Below, in pieces: positions 41,876 through 51,968 of a stretch of 64,000 nucleotides of DNA. Source of the stretch: Elusimicrobium sp. An273. GTDB taxonomy: Bacteria; Elusimicrobiota; Elusimicrobia; Elusimicrobiales; Elusimicrobiaceae. Positions within the stretch are counted from its first letter, which is position 1. Each line of letters begins with the position of its first letter. The notes under the pieces were generated by a model. That model saw only the letters and a program-made list of their open reading frames with translations, searched no databases and was not told the DNA's origin. The stretch is from assembly GCF_002159705.1 (NCBI RefSeq), contig NZ_NFJD01000002.1, positions 124,001 through 188,000 on the forward strand, written 5' to 3'. Both the position numbers and the translations under genes were made by a program.

Positions 41876-42438
41876 AGGAGCGGATAAAAGCCGTTTTCCT
41901 AGACCGGGACGGCACCGTCATCCACGAAAAACCGGGCACTTATTTAAGCGACCCAGCCAAAGTAAAACTCTACCAAAGCGCGCCGGCCGCTTTTAAACTG
42001 CTCAAACAATGCGGATTTAAATTTTTTATTGTTTCCAACCAATCCGGCATCGGCCGCGGCTATTTTACCGAAAAAGAAGTCAACGCCGTACACGCCCGGA
42101 TGTTAAAACTGCTTCGCCCGGCCGTAATAGAAGAAATTGCCTTCTGCCCGCACGCCCCGGAGCAAAACTGCAGCTGCCGCAAGCCGAAACCGGCTTTAGG
42201 GCTGCGCCTGATTAAAAAATATCATATTGACCCCGCCCAATCGTATATGATTGGCGACAAGAAAGCCGATGTGGAATTCGGCCACGCGCTGGGGTTTAAA
42301 TCCGTCCTGGTTACTACGGCAAACGGCAAAAACCACTTGCAAAAATACCCGGATTTAAAGCCCGAAAAAGTGGCTTCCAACCTGCTTAACGCCGCACGCT
42401 TTATCGCCAAAGACAGCGGAGCCGCCCATGAAGCATAA
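41872..42438 (+). CDS. gmhB: D-glycero-beta-D-manno-heptose 1,7-bisphosphate 7-phosphatase
   Basis: HAD phosphatase in ADP-heptose synthesis for the LPS core. 188 residues. Catalytic AVFLDRDGTV (Asp11, Asp13), IVSNQSGIGRGYFTE, the zinc loop CPHAPEQNCSCRKP, and IGDKKADVEFGHALG. Next to the kinase of the same pathway two genes downstream. Confidence 0.93.
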   Translation: MKERIKAVFLDRDGTVIHEKPGTYLSDPAKVKLYQSAPAAFKLLKQCGFKFFIVSNQSGIGRGYFTEKEVNAVHARMLKLLRPAVIEEIAFCPHAPEQNCSCRKPKPALGLRLIKKYHIDPAQSYMIGDKKADVEFGHALGFKSVLVTTANGKNHLQKYPDLKPEKVASNLLNAARFIAKDSGAAHEA

Positions 42439-43552
42439 GGTTACCTGCTTGCTGGCGGCCCTGTTGCTGGCGGCCTGCACCGCCCAGCGCCAAACGGTTG
42501 CGGAGCCTGATTCGCCCGCTCCCGTTTTCGCGGCGGCACCCGTAAGCGCCCCAGCTGAGGCGGCCCCGGCCGAGGCTGCCGCCCCGGCTGAAAAACCCGC
42601 TGCAAAACCGTCTATTCCCGTAAATCCGGCCGTTAAAACCGAGCCCCAAACGCAGGCCCCGGCGCCTGCCGCCGCACCCGCGCCTTCCTCCCCCCAGCAA
42701 GAGGAGCCTTCTCCTACGCCGCAAGCCCTGATTCGGCAGGCGCGCCAAGCCCAAACGCTTTCCGCCCCGCCGCAGGATACCCCCGCTTTTGAAGACGAAG
42801 ACCTGATTTCCCTAGAAGGCCGCCGCTTAAGCCCGCTGGCCTATTCGCCCCTGCGCCCCGACACTACGCAAGCCCCCTGGAGCGCGGAAGAACTTAAATA
42901 CGGCGTCTATTATACGTTTATCCGCGCCGGAACGGCCTACATCAAAAACCGCGGGCTGACCACCGTCAACGGGCGGGACGCCTACCTGCTGCAAACCACG
43001 GCGTTTTCGGCCTCGGTCATAGACGCGTTTTTTAAGGTAAGGGACGTAAATTATTCGTGGCTGGACACCGAAAATTTTTATTCGCTGGGCTACCTGCAAA
43101 GCGTGCGCGAAGGCAGCTATAAGCGCGACGAATGGCTGACTTTTGATTACCCCCGCCAATTGTTTTACGGCGAAGTGCAAAAAAAAGAAGATCCCCGCGT
43201 CATCTCGGGAGGGCTGTCCATGCGGGTGTTGGATATGCTTTCTTCGCTGTATTTTGTGCGGGCGCAAAAACTGGAGCCGGGCAAAGACATCGTGTTTGAC
43301 ATCATCAACCGCGAAAAGCAATATCCCTTGGTGGTAAAAGTGCTGGGAAAAGAAACCGTCAAAACCGATGCCGGAGAATTTGACTGTATTGTGGTGGAAC
43401 CTCAGTTTAGAGGCGAGGGCATTTTTGTAAGCAAAGGCAAGAGCCTAAAAGTATGGCTGACGGACGACGCCTACAAAATGCCCGTTAAAATGAAGGCGGA
43501 AGTATTCATCGGCAGCGTATCGGCCGAGCTACTGGAATACAAACGCAATTAA
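42428..43552 (+). CDS. Lipoprotein with DUF3108 domain
   Basis: 374 residues. Signal peptide with lipobox LAAC (Cys17). Residues about 25-110 are Pro/Ala/Glu-rich. The C-terminal domain (about residue 155 on) matches DUF3108: ELKYGVYYTFIRAGTAYIKNRGLTTVNGRDAYLLQTTAFS, FEDxEN-like loops, KVLGKETVKTDAGEFDCIVVEPQFRGEGIFVSKGKSLKVWLTDDAYKMPVKMKAE. A predicted beta-rich periplasmic/outer-membrane protein of unknown role. Overlap of 11 bases with gmhB places it in the LPS operon. Confidence 0.88.
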   Translation: MKHKVTCLLAALLLAACTAQRQTVAEPDSPAPVFAAAPVSAPAEAAPAEAAAPAEKPAAKPSIPVNPAVKTEPQTQAPAPAAAPAPSSPQQEEPSPTPQALIRQARQAQTLSAPPQDTPAFEDEDLISLEGRRLSPLAYSPLRPDTTQAPWSAEELKYGVYYTFIRAGTAYIKNRGLTTVNGRDAYLLQTTAFSASVIDAFFKVRDVNYSWLDTENFYSLGYLQSVREGSYKRDEWLTFDYPRQLFYGEVQKKEDPRVISGGLSMRVLDMLSSLYFVRAQKLEPGKDIVFDIINREKQYPLVVKVLGKETVKTDAGEFDCIVVEPQFRGEGIFVSKGKSLKVWLTDDAYKMPVKMKAEVFIGSVSAELLEYKRN

Positions 43553-43555
43553 ATA

Positions 43556-43561
43556 TATAAT
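43556..43561 (+). promoter_or_regulatory. -10 of heptose kinase gene
   Basis: TATAAT at 43556-43561, about 26 nt before the ATG at 43588; ribosome-binding site CAGGAGAAG. Confidence 0.5.
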
Positions 43562-43587
43562 GGTGTAATAATACAGCAGGAGAAGCT

Positions 43588-44573
43588 ATGCATACGATAC
43601 CGACCAAACGCTTAAAAGAAATTTTAAAAGATTTTGAAGGACAGGAAATTATCGTCGTAGGCGATATTATGCTGGATCATTTTATCAAAGGCACGGTCAG
43701 CCGCATTTCGCCGGAAGCGCCGGTGCCGGTGGTGGACGTAAAGAAAGAATTTTTTGTAGCCGGCGGTGCGGGCAATGTGGCGGTAAACTTGGCCGCATTG
43801 GGTGCGCGCCCGGTGATGATTTCCGTCGTGGGGCAGGATTTGGGCGGCGAAATGCTCAAAGGATTTCTGCGGGAGAAAAACGTCAATATCTACGGCGTGG
43901 CCGAAGACCCCGACCGCCCGACCACCCAAAAAATCCGCGTGATGGCCGAGCAGCAGCAGATCGTCCGTTTTGACCGCGAAAGCAAAAAAACCATTTCCCC
44001 CTCGGTTTCCTCTTTGTGCATGAAAAGCTTTGAACTGGCGGTAAAAACCGCCAAAGGCGTCATTTTGTCCGACTACGGCAAAGGAATGCTAAGCGACCAC
44101 AACATCCAAACCATCATCGAAACCTGCCGCAAGCACAAAATTCCCGTCTGCGTAGACCCGAAAATTGACAACTTTAAAAAATACAAAAACATTACCTGCA
44201 TGACCCCCAACACCAAAGAAGCCTGGGAAGGCATGGGCGAAGCCCCCAAACCCGGCGAAGAAGCCATTGAAACGTTGGGCAACAAAATTTTAAAAATGTT
44301 AAATGCCGACTCTATTTTAATCACGCGCGGCGCTGACGGCATGAGCCTGTTTGAAAAAGGCAAAACAAAACCCGTTACCGTCCGGGCCACCGCACGCGAA
44401 GTGTACGACGTTACCGGCGCGGGCGATACGGTGATCTCCGTACTCACGCTTGCGCTTTCCACGGGCGCCACCCTGCAGGAATCGGCGGTGCTTTCCAACT
44501 ATGCCGCCGGGATTGTAGTAGAAAAATCCGGCACGGCCACCGCCACCCGCGAAGAAATTGAAGGAGTATTGCC

Positions 44574-44577
<4 letters not shown>
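43588..44577 (+). CDS. rfaE1: D-glycero-beta-D-manno-heptose-7-phosphate kinase
   Basis: PfkB-type kinase step in ADP-heptose synthesis. 329 residues corresponding to the HldE kinase domain alone; the adenylyltransferase half is absent and must be separate. Motifs: VGDIMLDHFIKGTVSRISPEAPVPVVDV, GGAGNVAVNLAALGA, LSDYGKGML, VDPKIDNF and DVTGAGDTVISVL (catalytic Asp). ATGA overlap with kdsB. Confidence 0.92.
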
Positions 44578-47017
<2,440 letters not shown>

Positions 47018-47021
47018 AAAC

Positions 47022-47052
47022 ATCCCCCGAAGAAATTCGGGGGATATTTTTT
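47022..47052 (+). terminator. Terminator after pyrG
   Basis: ATCCCCCGAA/TTCGGGGGAT stem, loop GAAA, then ATTTTTT. Confidence 0.92.
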
Positions 47053-47106
47053 AGTACCTTTTCTCTTTCCGCTTGGCTTGCTGTCCAAACCACTTATAGA
47101 AAAATA

Positions 47107-47139
47107 AAAAAACGCCGGAGCATACCCTCCGGCGTTTTT
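47107..47139. terminator. Terminator of nadB
   Basis: Symmetric hairpin AACGCCGGAG/CTCCGGCGTT with A- and T-tracts, just past the nadB stop. Confidence 0.88.
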
Positions 47140-47158
47140 GAAACGATTTGACTGCGCG

Positions 47159-48718
47159 TTATGCGTCTTTCTTTTCGTCGGACAAGTAATGGCAGCCCAC
47201 CGAATGGCGGTTTTTCAAGGCGGCGTAAGTAATTAACAGCGCCGTCTGGGTACCGTTGCGCAAGTCCAAGAGTTCCTGGCACAACGCCGTGCCTTTGTAG
47301 AACGCATCAATTTCGTTATGCAAGTGGCGCAGGATTTTTTCCGCGCGGCCCAAATGCTTGCGGCTGCGGATTAAGCCCACATAGTTCCACATCGTACTGC
47401 GCAGGGTGGCCAGATCCTGTTTTACCAGGTTTAAATCGGGCTTTTCTTCCGGCACGACCCACGGCTTGGGATCGGGAATGTGAAACGACCCCGAGGCGAT
47501 ATCCTTCGCATCCGCCTCGGCACACAAATACCCCATGGCCACCGCTTCCAACAGCGACGTGCTGGCCAAGCGGTTGGCTCCGTGGTAGCCGGTGCACGCC
47601 GTTTCGCCGATGGCGTTTAAATTGGCGATGTTGGTGCGCCCCTGCGGGGTGGCATACACGCCGCCGCAGAAATAATGCGCCGCCGGCACCACCGGCACGG
47701 GCACCTTGGTCATATCAAAGCCTTCTTCCAAACATTTTTTGTAAATAGCGGGAAAGCGCTCTTTGGTTTCTTCTGCCGGGTTGGCGGTGGTATCCAAATA
47801 CACGCAGTCGTGGGATGTTTTCAGCCGTTCTTCTTCAATGGCGCGGGCCACGATATCCCGCGGGGCCAAATCTTTAAGCGGGTGATATTTGGGCATAAAG
47901 GCTTCACCATTGCAATTGCGCAAAATGGCGCCTTCTCCGCGCAGGGCTTCGGAAAGCAAAAAGCTTTTCCCTTTGGCAAACACCGTGGGGTGAAACTGCA
48001 CAAATTCCATATTCATCACGCGCGCCCCCACCCGGTACGCCATCGCCACGCCGTGGCCGTAGGCGTGCGCCGCGTTGGTGGTATGGCGGTACACCTGCCC
48101 CACGCCGCCGGTGGCCAGCACCGTTTTCTTAGCCGTTACGGCAAAGACTTCACCCGTTTTATTATCCAGCACATAGGCGCCAAATACCGTCAGCGGGTAG
48201 TAGCGGTCCATCGGGTCGGGCGAACTGTGGGAAAGGGTCAGCAAATCAATGGCCGAGGCATATTCCCGCACGGTAACCAGCGGGTTTTTGCGAACGGCCT
48301 GCTGAATGGCCGCCAGCATGGCGTGCCCGGTGGTATCCTTGGAATAAATAATGCGGTTTTTGCGGTGGGCGCCTTCACGCGTAAAGCGCAGTTGATGTTG
48401 GGCGTCCCGGTCAAAATTGACGGACAAATCCGTCAGAAAAACTTCTTGGACGGCTTTGCACCCGGCGGCGGAAAGTTCCTTGACCGCTTTTTCGTTGCAC
48501 ATGCCGGCCGTGGCCATTTTTACATCGGCCAACAAATCGTCCATATTCAAGTTGGGCTCGTAAACAATCCCCCCTTGGGCCAAATCGCTGTTGGCTTCGG
48601 GCATATCTCCGCAGCACAAGAGCATGGTTTTAAGGCCTTTTTTGGCGGCTTGGTGGGCGTACACGCAGCCCGCAATGCCGCCGCCTATTACTAAACAATC
48701 GGTGTGAAGTACTTTCAT
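47159..48718 (-). CDS. nadB: L-aspartate oxidase
   Basis: FAD enzyme making iminoaspartate for de novo NAD synthesis. 519 residues: dinucleotide motif VIGGGIAGCVYAHQAAKKG, SDLAQGGI, GAHRKNRIIYSKDTTGHAML, LATGGVGQVYRHTTNAAHAYGHGVAMAYRVGA, EFVQFHPT, RGEGAILRN and HYFCGGVYATPQGRTNI. Normal length. No nadA or nadC adjacent. The start ATG at 48718 has no strong Shine-Dalgarno; an AT-rich sequence lies directly upstream. Confidence 0.96.
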   Translation of the reverse strand: MKVLHTDCLVIGGGIAGCVYAHQAAKKGLKTMLLCCGDMPEANSDLAQGGIVYEPNLNMDDLLADVKMATAGMCNEKAVKELSAAGCKAVQEVFLTDLSVNFDRDAQHQLRFTREGAHRKNRIIYSKDTTGHAMLAAIQQAVRKNPLVTVREYASAIDLLTLSHSSPDPMDRYYPLTVFGAYVLDNKTGEVFAVTAKKTVLATGGVGQVYRHTTNAAHAYGHGVAMAYRVGARVMNMEFVQFHPTVFAKGKSFLLSEALRGEGAILRNCNGEAFMPKYHPLKDLAPRDIVARAIEEERLKTSHDCVYLDTTANPAEETKERFPAIYKKCLEEGFDMTKVPVPVVPAAHYFCGGVYATPQGRTNIANLNAIGETACTGYHGANRLASTSLLEAVAMGYLCAEADAKDIASGSFHIPDPKPWVVPEEKPDLNLVKQDLATLRSTMWNYVGLIRSRKHLGRAEKILRHLHNEIDAFYKGTALCQELLDLRNGTQTALLITYAALKNRHSVGCHYLSDEKKDA

Positions 48719-48819
48719 AATATTTATATTATATAAAAAGGCGTTGGGGGCTGAGGAGCCAAAAAAGCAAAAAAATTATTGCATATTCTTTTTATTTTTG
48801 TTATTATATATATCCTTAA

Positions 48820-48848
48820 TTTACAACGTTACTAAAAATTTGTATAAT
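48820..48848 (+). promoter_or_regulatory. Strong promoter of small peptide gene
   Basis: TTTACA at 48820-48825, 17-bp spacer, TTGTATAAT with hexamer TATAAT at 48843-48848. Leader of about 52 nt follows. Confidence 0.75.
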
Positions 48849-48906
48849 ATTTTAAGAAAGATAAGAAGTTCTCTCCTTATCGGACTTTAAACAGGAGAAT
48901 AAAAAA

Positions 48907-48996
48907 ATGATGAAGTTACTTGAAAAAATGGCTGAAGCTCTGACGAAAGTCGGTGAAAATGTCAGCGGCGCCCATTATATGATCAGCAAAAAATAA
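48907..48996 (+). CDS. 29-residue amphipathic peptide, unknown function
   Basis: ATG at 48907 to TAA at 48996. The peptide begins MMKLLEKMAEALTKVGENV and ends SGAHYMISKK. Leu/Met/Val residues repeat every three to four positions (4, 5, 8, 12, 15, 19), giving an amphipathic helix, followed by a short Ser/Gly/Tyr tail. Support: a near-consensus promoter at 48820-48848 and ribosome-binding site CAGGAG at the right distance. The N-terminal helix resembles that of AgrD-type autoinducer precursors, but there is no Cys, no PK-rich tail and no AgrB nearby, so that is not claimed. Confidence 0.6.
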   Translation: MMKLLEKMAEALTKVGENVSGAHYMISKK

Positions 48997-49029
48997 GGGC
49001 GTCTAGAAGCACACAATTAGCAGTTTGAA

Positions 49030-49082
49030 GCCGGCCAGTTGTTTCGCCGGCGGACAGGGGAAGAAAACTCTTCCGCCTGTCC
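49030..49082 (+). ncRNA. Structured RNA 3' of the peptide gene (two hairpins)
   Basis: GCCGGC (49030-49035)/GCCGGC (49046-49051) pair, immediately followed by GGACAGGGGAAGA (49052-49064) with loop AAAC and TCTTCC-G-CCTGTCC (49069-49082), a 13-bp stem with one bulge. No T-tract follows. It may be the 3' end structure of the peptide mRNA or a separate element. Confidence 0.45.
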
Positions 49083-49140
49083 AAAACGGCTTAACAAGAA
49101 GATTCCATAAAGCATACGCTTTGTGGTTTTTTTATGCCCA

Positions 49141-49166
49141 AAAAATGCCCTGCTGGCGCAGGGCAA
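49141..49166 (-). terminator. Terminator of pilin gene at 49190-49711
   Basis: Minus-strand GCCCTGC/GCAGGGC stem, loop GCCA, then ATTTTTT. Confidence 0.85.
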
Positions 49167-49189
49167 TAAAAACACAAAAGCAGAGCACA

Positions 49190-49711
49190 TTATTTTGTAC
49201 AGCTATAATAAGAACCGGAGCCGGAGCAATTTGTATATCCCATGGTTACGCACAAGTCATGCCCGGTAGCACTGCGCGAGATGCATTGATCCGGGTAGCG
49301 GCCCGAAGCATACTCCGGATACAGGTAGAAATAATAATCTTTTACCGCATTGTTTTGTACGCGGTTTACCTGTACCCCCCAGGTTTGAATAACAATTTCA
49401 AAGTATTTGGTGCGCAGGCAATAGTCTTTATTGGGGTTTATGGTGCACGAACGCGCATTAGACAGCCCAATATCCAAATAATCGGCTTTGGGACGTTTGC
49501 GCTCCGAATCGGATAAATCCGGGTTGTCGTAATAATACCGGTTTACCGCTTCCAGAACCGTATGTCCCGCCACCAGCCCCTCCGTAAAATGGCTGCGTTC
49601 GGCGGCTTTTTTATAAGAGCCCAATGCAACGCCGGACAAAATGGCAATAATAATCACTACGGCCATGAGTTCCGTCAGCGTAAAACCTTTGGCAAGCATA
49701 TTTTTAAGCAT
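49190..49711 (-). CDS. Type IV prepilin-like protein
   Basis: 173 residues. Leader MLKNMLAKG then FTLTELMAVVIIIAILSGVALGSYKKAAER, canonical prepilin. Soluble part: SCTINPNKDYCLRTKYFEIVIQTWG, DQCISRSATGHDLCVTMGYTNCSGSGSYYSCTK, with six cysteines, several near the C-terminus. Divergent from another pilin gene; minus-strand promoter TATAAT at 49751-49746, ribosome-binding site AGAGGT. Confidence 0.93.
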   Translation of the reverse strand: MLKNMLAKGFTLTELMAVVIIIAILSGVALGSYKKAAERSHFTEGLVAGHTVLEAVNRYYYDNPDLSDSERKRPKADYLDIGLSNARSCTINPNKDYCLRTKYFEIVIQTWGVQVNRVQNNAVKDYYFYLYPEYASGRYPDQCISRSATGHDLCVTMGYTNCSGSGSYYSCTK

Positions 49712-49795
49712 AAAAACCTCTGTTCAAAATTTTCATTACTTTATTATTATATCCTTTTTTGCTTTTCTTTCAATGAAACCGCGCCTTTAAAACAA

Positions 49796-49824
49796 TTGAA
49801 AAACCGCCCAAAAACCGATATACT
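49796..49824 (+). promoter_or_regulatory. Promoter of pilin gene at 49849
   Basis: TTGAAA at 49796-49801, 17-bp spacer, TATACT at 49819-49824. A very short leader with ribosome-binding site AAAGGAG. Confidence 0.7.
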
Positions 49825-49848
49825 GTACAAGAAGAAAGGAGTCATTAT

Positions 49849-50352
49849 ATGAAAAGAAATCATACGGGTTTTACGCTTATTGAACTGTTGGCAGTGGTGA
49901 TGATTATTGCCATGTTAACTTCCGTTGCTTTGCCGCAGTACCGCAAATCGGTACAGCGGGCGGAATCGATGGAAGCGTTGGTTAACTTAAGAACGATTTT
50001 TGACGCTGCCAAGCGCTACCGCTCCGCCAATTCCGAAGCGCCGATGAAACTGAACGGATTGGATGTTTCCTTTTTTGATGCCGACACGCCGGAAGCCTCC
50101 TCTTTTAACATCGGAAACTACCATTACGCTTTTTCCGACTGGGGCGTATCCGCCTGCCGCATCAGCGGAAGCGGTTCCTATGCCAATACTTATTGCTTGG
50201 ATATGTATTATACGTACCGCTTGGGAGACACCAAATACAAGGATTTGCTTATTTGCGCGAGCAAGAGCCAAAAATACAGCTGGTTGTGCGACTCTTTAAA
50301 AACAGATGAACTGCCGGACGGAACAGCCGTCATCGGCACGGAACTGGATTAA
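49849..50352 (+). CDS. Type IV prepilin-like protein
   Basis: 167 residues. MKRNHTG then FTLIELLAVVMIIAMLTSVALPQYRKSVQRAE. Soluble domain with SACRISGSGSYANTYCLDMYYTYR and late LICASKSQKYSWLCDS, two likely disulfides. Divergently transcribed from the neighbouring pilin, sharing a 137-bp promoter region, which suggests coordinated or alternative expression. Confidence 0.94.
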   Translation: MKRNHTGFTLIELLAVVMIIAMLTSVALPQYRKSVQRAESMEALVNLRTIFDAAKRYRSANSEAPMKLNGLDVSFFDADTPEASSFNIGNYHYAFSDWGVSACRISGSGSYANTYCLDMYYTYRLGDTKYKDLLICASKSQKYSWLCDSLKTDELPDGTAVIGTELD

Positions 50353-50381
50353 AAAAGAGCTTAAAAAGCCCTTTTTTAACG
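50352..50381. terminator. AT-rich bidirectional terminator between pilin and helicase
   Basis: TTAAAAAAG-GCTT / AAGC-CTTTTTTAA imperfect stem with T6 and A6 flanks. Confidence 0.6.
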
Positions 50382-51968
50382 GTGTTTGCGTTTAGAAAAT
50401 TTTTTGACGTTTTTATGCCCGGTTTTGGATTTTTCCCAAGCCGGGTTTTCTGTCTTGCGGCGGGCGGTTTGCCGAAGCGTCTTTTTGCTGGCGCCTACTT
50501 TAACCGTGCGAAAAGGATTTTGTGTGGTCTCTTCCGCCAACACCGAGGCACCGGCTAACGCTTTGCGAAAGGTTTTTGGCTTTTGCGGGCGAAGAGGAAA
50601 GGCTTTAGTCTCTTCGCGCTTGGCCGGCAGTGTGTTGGGAACTTGGCGAAAGGGTGCTTTGCTGTCGGCAAGAGCGGCCGAGCGTTGAGGCAAATCCACT
50701 TCGCCTTCTTGCAAAAGTTGTTTTGCCAGTGCGGTGGCTTTGGACGGGCGGGACGTTTGGTGAACCCGCGCGCGGCGGCTCTTGCCGTGGGCGGCGCCTT
50801 CTTCCTGCGCCACAAATTTGGGCGCGGGCAGCGGTTCAATGGTTTTTTGAATGGTTTTGACGGGAATAGAAAAACGGGTTACTTTGCAAATCTCTTTCCA
50901 TTTCTCGCCGTCATCTGAAATCAGCGACAGCGCCGCCCCCACCGTTCCCGCGCGGCCGGTGCGCCCGATGCGGTGGATGTAATCTTCCGGGCATTGGGGC
51001 AAATCGTAATTAATCACGTGTGCGATATGCGGCACGTCAATGCCGCGGGCCGCCACATCGGTAGCCACCAAAATCCGCACGGTGCCGTTTCGGAAAAATT
51101 CCAGCACCTGCCGGCGGCGGTTTTGGCGCAAATCCCCGTGCAGGGCATTGGCTTTTTGGCCGTATAATTTAAGCTGTTTGGCCAGCCGTTCCGCCCCGTG
51201 TTTGGTGCGCGTAAAAATCAAGACAGATCCCTTTCTCGTATTCAGTTCGTGCAGCAGCTGCGGCAGTTTTTCCCGCACGTCCACCCGCACAATTTCCTGT
51301 ACCACCAAATCCGCCGGGCTGACCACCGAGCCGATTTGCACCCGCACCGGACGGGTTAAAAATTCCCGGGCCAGCGTTTGGATTTGTTCCGGCAGCGTGG
51401 CCGAAAACAACAGCGTCTGGCGCGGCGCGGGCAAAGCGGCCACAATCCGCCGCATATCGTCAATAAATCCCATATCCAGCATGCGGTCGGTTTCGTCCAG
51501 CACCAGCAGATGCGTCTTTGTTAAATCCACGCTTTTGCGGCCCATATGGTCCATTAACCGGCCGGGCGTGGCGATAATCACGCGCGGGTGTGCGCGCAAA
51601 TCGGCATATTGTTTATGGATATTGTCCCCGCCGATAATAAGAGCCGTTGGAAGCGAAAAAGCCTCCGAAAACAGTTTTTTTAGCTCTTCCTGCGTCTGCT
51701 GCGCAAGCTCCCGTGTGGGCGACAAAATAAGTGCATTTTCCTGCGGATTTTCGGCCAGTTTTACGGCAAGCGGCAGCAAGAAAGCAAACGTTTTGCCCGT
51801 GCCGGTCTGCGCCGTAGCCAACACGTCGCGCCCCTGCAAAGCAGGCGGAACCGCCCCCGCCTGTACGGGCGTGGGGACGGTAATATCCAGGCGGGCCAGC
51901 GCTTGCTGCAAATACGCGGGCAGGCAGGAAAAATCGGGCATTTGTTCATTCGGCGCAGGCTTGTTCAT
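50376..51968 (-). CDS. DEAD-box RNA helicase (RhlE/CshA-like), motif II DETD
   Basis: About 530 residues. ATP-dependent RNA remodelling, likely ribosome assembly or RNA decay. Motifs: GRDVLATAQTGTGKTFAFLLP (I), SPTRELAQQ (Ia), ATPGRLMDHM (Ib), LVLDETDRMLDMGF (II, with Thr instead of the usual Ala), FSATLP (III), ATDVAARGIDVP and HRIGRTGRAG (VI). A basic 150-residue tail (SRRARVHQTSRPSK, TGHKNVKKFSKRKHR) probably binds RNA. ATG at 51968 chosen; a GTG at 51977 and an ATG at 51941 are alternatives. Overlaps the ABC-F gene by about 23 bases. Confidence 0.92.
   Translation of the reverse strand: MNKPAPNEQMPDFSCLPAYLQQALARLDITVPTPVQAGAVPPALQGRDVLATAQTGTGKTFAFLLPLAVKLAENPQENALILSPTRELAQQTQEELKKLFSEAFSLPTALIIGGDNIHKQYADLRAHPRVIIATPGRLMDHMGRKSVDLTKTHLLVLDETDRMLDMGFIDDMRRIVAALPAPRQTLLFSATLPEQIQTLAREFLTRPVRVQIGSVVSPADLVVQEIVRVDVREKLPQLLHELNTRKGSVLIFTRTKHGAERLAKQLKLYGQKANALHGDLRQNRRRQVLEFFRNGTVRILVATDVAARGIDVPHIAHVINYDLPQCPEDYIHRIGRTGRAGTVGAALSLISDDGEKWKEICKVTRFSIPVKTIQKTIEPLPAPKFVAQEEGAAHGKSRRARVHQTSRPSKATALAKQLLQEGEVDLPQRSAALADSKAPFRQVPNTLPAKREETKAFPLRPQKPKTFRKALAGASVLAEETTQNPFRTVKVGASKKTLRQTARRKTENPAWEKSKTGHKNVKKFSKRKHR

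Noticed and set aside
48907-48996. AgrD-type autoinducer precursor
   Set aside because: The helix looks similar but there is no conserved Cys or PK-rich tail and no AgrB or histidine kinase nearby.
49025-49516. Plus-strand frame over the peptide 3' region and the minus-strand pilin
   Set aside because: Mostly antisense to a clear prepilin gene; no ribosome-binding site or family features.
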